Positions 32,261-35,686 of a stretch of DNA of 35,686 nt are shown one piece after another. Within the stretch, counting starts at the first letter, position 1, and each line of letters opens with the position of its first letter. The notes beneath the pieces were generated by a model. That model worked only from the letters and a program-made list of their open reading frames with translations, was not told where the DNA came from and did no database searches. The stretch comes from Alphaproteobacteria bacterium (lineage in GTDB: Bacteria > Pseudomonadota > Alphaproteobacteria > CACIAM-22H2): NCBI GenBank assembly GCA_016793045.1, contig JAEUKZ010000018.1, positions 1 to 35,686 of the forward strand. Direction: 5' to 3'. A program made the position numbers and the translations under genes.

Positions 32261-32280
32261 AATCAAATTGTATTGATTGA
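32261..32280. promoter_or_regulatory. Inverted repeat and second copy of the 12-bp element before the MHS transporter
   Basis: AATCAA (32261-32266) and TTGATT (32273-32278) form a perfect 6-6-6 inverted repeat. TGTATTGATTGA (32269-32280) is the exact reverse complement of the TCAATCAATACA found at 31079-31090. It overlaps TTGACC (32277-32282), a 5/6 match to -35. This AT-rich island is the only one in the 116-base gap before the transporter. A repressor bound here would block the -35. Confidence 0.6.
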
Positions 32281-32357
32281 CCGTTCTCGCTGTGGCAGCG
32301 TGCCGCCTGCGACGGGGGTGATCCCCGTCTTCAACACGCGTCGAGCGGGAGGAATGC

Positions 32358-33647
32358 ATGCGGGAGAGCACCGAAGCCGAAACGCGCGCGGTCGTCTGGG
32401 CCAGCGCGGTGGGGACCGTCATCGAGTGGTACGACTTCGCGCTCTATGGCGCGGCCGCCGCCCTCATCATCAATCGCCAGTTCTTTCCGAATGTCGACCC
32501 GCTGATCGGCACCCTGGCCGCCTTCGCGACCTTCGCCGTCGGCTTCTTCGCGCGGCCGCTCGGCGGCTTCGTCGTCGGCCATATCGGCGACCGCATCGGC
32601 CGCAAGCCCGCCCTGATCTTCACCGTCGCGGTGATGGGCGTATCGACCGTGCTGATCGGCCTGACGCCGACCTATGCCGAGATCGGCATCTGGGCGCCGA
32701 TCCTGCTCGTGCTGTTCCGGCTGGCCCAGGGCTTCGGCGCAGGCGCCGAGCTGGCCGGGGCGATCGCCTATGTCTCCGAGCACACGCCGCGCAACCGGCG
32801 GGCCTTCTTCACCTCGATCCCCAACGCCGCGACCGCGGCCGGGCTGGTGCTGGCCGTCGGCGGCTTCGCGCTGATGCGCGCCGCGTTCGGCGAGGAGGCC
32901 TTCGTCGCCTGGGGCTGGCGCGTTCCGTTCATCGCCAGCGTGGTGATCCTTGGCGTCGCGCTGTTCATCCGCCAGAGGCTGCGCGAGTCGCCCAGCTTCG
33001 AGCAGGCCAAGAGCAAGCTCGGCGATTCGCCGCGCCCGCCGCTGACCGACGCCATCCACGAGCGCGGCCGCGACATGTTCCTCGGCTTCCTGTCGGTGAC
33101 GGGCCACAACGCCAACGCCTATCTGCTCAACGCCTTCGCGCTGAGCTACATCACGGCGACGCTGCAGCTCGGGGCGCAGCTCGCACTCACCGCGCTGCTG
33201 GTGGCGGCCACCGCGGGCGTCATCACCACGCCGCTGTTCGGGCGCCTGGCCGACCGGATCGGGCGCAAGCCGGTGTTCATCTTCGGCGCGGTGTTCAACG
33301 CGCTCTACGTGTTTCCGCTGTTCTTCCTGCTGCAGACCGGCGATCCGGTGCTGGTCGTGCTCGCCGTCGCGCTCGGCTTCGCGATCGGCTTCGGCGCGAC
33401 GTCGGGCGCGCAGGCGGCCTTCCTTGCGGAACTCTTCGAGACCCGATACCGCTACACGGGCATCGCAGTGACGCGCGAGATGAACGGCGTCCTCATCGCC
33501 GGCCCGACACCTTTCATCGCCACCGCGCTGGTCGCCGCGGCCGGCGGCCAGCCCTGGCTGGTGGCAATCTACATCATCGCCTGCCAGGTGCTGACGATCC
33601 TGGGCGTGGCGCTCGCGCGCGAAGCGCCGAACGGCGGCGGCCACTAG
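32358..33647 (+). CDS. MFS transporter, metabolite:H+ symporter (MHS) family
   Basis: The product is 429 residues with twelve predicted membrane spans. It has the MHS signature TVIEWYDFALYG near residues 20-31, two copies of the MFS loop motif (GHIGDRIGRKP between TM2 and TM3, GRLADRIGRKP between TM8 and TM9) and RLAQGFGAGAELAGAIAYVS in TM4. Family members (KgtP, ShiA, CitA, ProP-like) import di- and tricarboxylates, shikimate, betaines or similar acids with protons. Given a quinate/shikimate block in the same window, a hydroaromatic or sugar-acid substrate is possible, but its regulator and DapA-family neighbour suggest a separate sugar-acid unit (inference). The ATG at 32358 has GGGAGGAA about 6 bases upstream. 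Confidence 0.9.
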   Translation: MRESTEAETRAVVWASAVGTVIEWYDFALYGAAAALIINRQFFPNVDPLIGTLAAFATFAVGFFARPLGGFVVGHIGDRIGRKPALIFTVAVMGVSTVLIGLTPTYAEIGIWAPILLVLFRLAQGFGAGAELAGAIAYVSEHTPRNRRAFFTSIPNAATAAGLVLAVGGFALMRAAFGEEAFVAWGWRVPFIASVVILGVALFIRQRLRESPSFEQAKSKLGDSPRPPLTDAIHERGRDMFLGFLSVTGHNANAYLLNAFALSYITATLQLGAQLALTALLVAATAGVITTPLFGRLADRIGRKPVFIFGAVFNALYVFPLFFLLQTGDPVLVVLAVALGFAIGFGATSGAQAAFLAELFETRYRYTGIAVTREMNGVLIAGPTPFIATALVAAAGGQPWLVAIYIIACQVLTILGVALAREAPNGGGH

Positions 33648-33683
33648 CGCCGGCGCGGGACCAGGCGGCGCGCGGCGGCGAAC

Positions 33684-34145
33684 TCAGCGCTGGCGCACGC
33701 CGATCGTCGCCTGGTCGTCGCTTGCGCGCACGAGCGTGACGGCGTAGCGCCGGCCGCACGCCTCGATCGTCTGGGTATGCGCGCGCCACAGCCCGAACGA
33801 CGTCCCGCGCCGCACCTGCCCGCTGCTGTTGTGCAGCGGCGCGTTGGTTTCGAGCATGTAGACGTAGGGCGTGGTGCGGTAGCTCTGGTCGCGTCCGGCG
33901 TAGAAGAACCGCACCGAGCCGCTCTCCTTGGTCTCGCCGCGCGGCACAGTCACGTTGCCGTTGGATGGCCCGCGGCAATCGGCGACGGGCAGCGGTGCGA
34001 GCGTCGGCGCCGGCAGCGTCTGCGACTGGTCGGGCGCGGGTGCCGGGGCGGCGGCGACGGGCCCGGGCTGCGGCGCACGCGGCGTGCAAGCGGACAGCGC
34101 GACCAGCGCGGCAGCGCCGAGCGTAGCCAGGGAAGCTTTGTTCAT
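33684..34145 (-). CDS. Small lipoprotein of unknown function
   Basis: The product is 153 residues. MNKASLATLGAAALVALSAC is a lipoprotein signal with lipobox A-L-S-A-C (Cys20), followed by a Pro/Ala-rich linker (residues 21-55). A compact domain from about 57 follows: VADCRGPSNGNVTVPRGETK, SGSVRFFYAGRDQSYRTTPY, VYMLETNAPLHNSSG, FGLWRAHTQTIEACGRRYAV. Two cysteines in the domain (C57 and C129) could form a disulfide. I do not recognise the fold. The end (VTLVRASDDQATIGV) looks beta. It converges with the MHS transporter and is 149 bases downstream of mbfA on the same strand; a CGAAC-AAA-GTTCG palindrome lies between. Envelope location is well supported; function is unknown. Confidence 0.65.
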   Translation of the reverse strand: MNKASLATLGAAALVALSACTPRAPQPGPVAAAPAPAPDQSQTLPAPTLAPLPVADCRGPSNGNVTVPRGETKESGSVRFFYAGRDQSYRTTPYVYMLETNAPLHNSSGQVRRGTSFGLWRAHTQTIEACGRRYAVTLVRASDDQATIGVRQR

Positions 34146-34224
34146 CGGTTTCTCGGTTTCTGGAGTGCGGTTCCGACATCAATGCGGCGACAGCAACATA
34201 AGTTGCACCGCGGCGGCGGCCATA

Positions 34225-34237
34225 CGAACAAAGTTCG
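34225..34237. promoter_or_regulatory. CGAAC-AAA-GTTCG palindrome between mbfA and the lipoprotein gene
   Basis: A 5-3-5 perfect inverted repeat lies in the 149-base gap, 80 bases upstream of the lipoprotein start (minus strand). GAAC-n3-GTTC-like dyads can be LexA sites in alphaproteobacteria, but those have a longer spacer (GTTC-n7-GTTC), so this is not a match. It may be a small operator or chance. Confidence 0.2.
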
Positions 34238-34294
34238 GGCGAAAATGACATCGCCCGGCCTGGCGCCGCTCCCGACCGGCACCGGTCCGCGCCG

Positions 34295-35425
34295 TCAGCC
34301 GCCGAGGACCGCGCCGCTCCACGCGCCGGCGCCATAGGTCACCGCCGCCGCGGCGAGCCCGATCGCGATCTGCCGAGCCGCCGAATAGACGACGCCGCGG
34401 CCCGTGAACAATGCGGTCCCCGCGCCGATCAGCAGCAGGGCGATCCCGCTGAGCGCGACGCTCGCCACGATGGCCGTCGTACCGGACCAGACGACGAACG
34501 GTGCGATCGGGAAGACCGCGCCCGCCGCGAACAGCAGGAACGAGGTCGCCGCCGCGGTCCATGCCGAGCCGCCGAGTTCCTGCGGATCGATGCCGAGTTC
34601 CTCGCGCACCAGCGTGTCGAGCGCCGTATCCTTGTTGGCGATGATCCTGTCGGCGAGCGTCTTGGCCTGGAGCTTGTCGATCCCCTTGGCCTCGTAGATC
34701 AGCATCAGCTCCATGCGCTCTTCGTCGGGCGACTGCGCGAGTTCGTCAGCCTCGGTCGCGATCTGCTTCTGATACAACTCGCGCGAGCTGGTCACCGACA
34801 GCCATTCGCCCATCGCCATCGAGCACGCGCCGGCGACGAGCCCCGCGATCCCGGCGAGCAGCAGCGTCGCTTGCGAGGCGCCGGCACCGGCGACGCCCAT
34901 CACCAGGCTGAGATTCGACACCAGCCCGTCATTGGCGCCGAGCACGGCGGCGCGCAGCGCGTTGCCGCCCATCGCGCGGTGGCGGCCCTCGAGCCGCGCC
35001 AGCGCGCTGCCCCCCAGGCCGCGCGGCGCCGCGTTGACGATCCGATCCACGATGCGCGCATGCGCGCGCTCCGCCGCCGGCAGTCCGCCCGCCACGGCTT
35101 CGGGTTGCGAGTCGTACTTGGCGCCGTCGCCGCGCTCGAGCGCGTTGACGGTTGGCAGCACGAACTGCGGCCCGAAACGCCGCGCGAGCCATGCGAGCGC
35201 GCGCGTCTGCCAACCTGCGCGAAGGGTCGGCGCCGATTCGCCCGTGCGGCGCAGCTGCTTGCGCCAGAATTCAGCATGCGCTTCCTCGATCGTCGCAAGC
35301 TGGCGATAGACGTCGCGCAGGCGCTCGTCGGATTCGGCCTCCGAGAGCGCCCGATAGAGCGCTGCGCTGTCGAACTCCCCCTGCAGATTGGCGCGATAGC
35401 GGGCCGCCTTCAATTCGTCGGCCAT
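34295..35425 (-). CDS. mbfA: MbfA-type iron exporter: ferritin-like domain fused to VIT1/CCC1 membrane domain
   Basis: The product is 376 residues. The N-terminal half (about 10-135) is ferritin-like, with a diiron set visible as GEFDSAALYRAL (E17), IEEAHAEFW (E47-x-x-H50), NALERGDGAKY (E97) and AERAHARIV (E119-x-x-H122). The rest is a VIT1/CCC1 transporter domain: GNALRAAVLGANDGLVSNLS, LLAGIAGLVAGACSMAMGEW (the G-x-x-S-M-A-x-G-E-[WY] motif), a soluble metal-binding segment rich in Asp/Glu (EADELAQSPDEERMELMLIY), and three C-terminal membrane spans. MbfA of Bradyrhizobium and Agrobacterium exports iron across the inner membrane and is Irr-regulated. The ATG at 35425 starts the domain, but no ribosome-binding site is visible. 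It lies 11 bases after the upstream cupin gene, so it is probably co-transcribed with it. Confidence 0.88.
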   Translation of the reverse strand: MADELKAARYRANLQGEFDSAALYRALSEAESDERLRDVYRQLATIEEAHAEFWRKQLRRTGESAPTLRAGWQTRALAWLARRFGPQFVLPTVNALERGDGAKYDSQPEAVAGGLPAAERAHARIVDRIVNAAPRGLGGSALARLEGRHRAMGGNALRAAVLGANDGLVSNLSLVMGVAGAGASQATLLLAGIAGLVAGACSMAMGEWLSVTSSRELYQKQIATEADELAQSPDEERMELMLIYEAKGIDKLQAKTLADRIIANKDTALDTLVREELGIDPQELGGSAWTAAATSFLLFAAGAVFPIAPFVVWSGTTAIVASVALSGIALLLIGAGTALFTGRGVVYSAARQIAIGLAAAAVTYGAGAWSGAVLGG

Positions 35426-35436
35426 GGCGCGCCGCG

Positions 35437-35686
35437 TCAGCGCGGAGGCTCTCGGTGGATCGGGTCGATCCAGGCGACCGCTTCGGGCTTTTCCGCTGGC
35501 GCAATCTCGAGATTGACGACGACCGGATGCTGATCGCTGCGCACGAGCACGCATTCGAGCGGTTCCGCGGTGCTGGCGTTGATTTCCTGATGCGGCACGT
35601 AGGGCGGCACGAAGATGAAATCGCCCGGGCCGGCCTCCGCCACGTACTCGAGACGGTTACCCCAGCGCATGCGCGCCCTGCCGCGC
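35437..35686 (-). CDS. Cupin-domain protein, C-terminal part (runs off window)
   Basis: The last 82 or so residues of a minus-strand gene are present, beginning outside the window. GPGDFIFVPPYVPHQEINA is the second half of a cupin barrel (G-D-x-x-x-x-P-x-x-x-P-H), with the His a likely metal ligand. The sequence ends VAWIDPIHREPPR. Single-domain cupins of this kind bind a metal and either catalyse small-molecule reactions or sense ligands; with half the barrel missing no function can be given. Its stop lies 11 bases before the mbfA start. The iron-export neighbour may hint at a metal link, but that is only context. Confidence 0.75.
   Translation of the reverse strand, partial: RGRARMRWGNRLEYVAEAGPGDFIFVPPYVPHQEINASTAEPLECVLVRSDQHPVVVNLEIAPAEKPEAVAWIDPIHREPPR

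Overview
The window is a GC-rich bacterial chromosome segment (roughly two-thirds or more G+C by eye, not computed). About 32 protein genes are packed tightly on both strands, with no gene-free stretch above 300 bases. A DUF1127 protein, an MbfA-type ferritin/VIT iron exporter, two branched-chain-type (HAAT) ABC permease sets, many LysR/GntR regulators and frequent GTG/TTG starts with ATGA/GTGA overlaps point to a soil or plant-associated alphaproteobacterium. Genus is not assignable; Rhizobiales/Rhodospirillales-like is an inference. I saw no tRNA, rRNA, CRISPR array, insertion sequence or phage integration site.

Layout. (1) 1-2655: the start of a Rieske ring-hydroxylating oxygenase (minus, cut by the window edge), divergent from a GcvA-type LysR gene with a palindromic CTAAT box between them, then a secreted or anchored protein of unknown function. 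(2) 2713-7543: a minus-strand pair (LigI-like amidohydrolase, then Gfo/Idh/MocA oxidoreductase), a solitary membrane glycosyltransferase and a quinone-oxidoreductase-type MDR enzyme. (3) 7619-19370: the main catabolic block. A 3-dehydroshikimate dehydratase fused to an HPPD-like domain (QuiC1 type) is divergent from gntR(FCD)-SDR-HbpS/GlcG-shikimate dehydrogenase. This is followed by a complete HAAT ABC transporter (binding protein, two permeases, two ATPases), a Gfo/Idh/MocA dehydrogenase and a dihaem cytochrome c. (4) 19471-23387: a small lipoprotein, an orphan LivH/LivM permease pair without ATPases or binding protein, and a divergent GST/HxlR pair sharing a large palindrome. (5) 23394-26793: a three-gene overlapping operon, lysR-DUF4424/YARHG-DUF4424, on the minus strand. 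(6) 26924-29971: a DUF1127 protein and aconitase AcnA with a strong terminator. (7) 30075-33647: a DapA-family aldolase/synthase, a GntR-LacI hybrid regulator and an MHS-family transporter, tied together by a repeated 12-bp element. (8) 33684-35686: a lipoprotein, MbfA, and the end of a cupin protein.

How it fits together (inference). Block 3 reads as uptake and breakdown of quinate/shikimate-like hydroaromatics. The ABC system imports the compound, AroE-type, SDR or Gfo/Idh dehydrogenases oxidise it, and QuiC1 dehydrates 3-dehydroshikimate to protocatechuate. Two AT-rich promoter elements with the shared core TCCAATYATCYT, one beside quiC1/gntR and one before the ABC operon, suggest one local regulon, probably under the GntR protein. 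The Rieske enzyme and LigI-like hydrolase fit an aromatic-degrading lifestyle, but ring-cleavage genes are not in view. The least understood unit is the lysR-DUF4424-DUF4424 operon.
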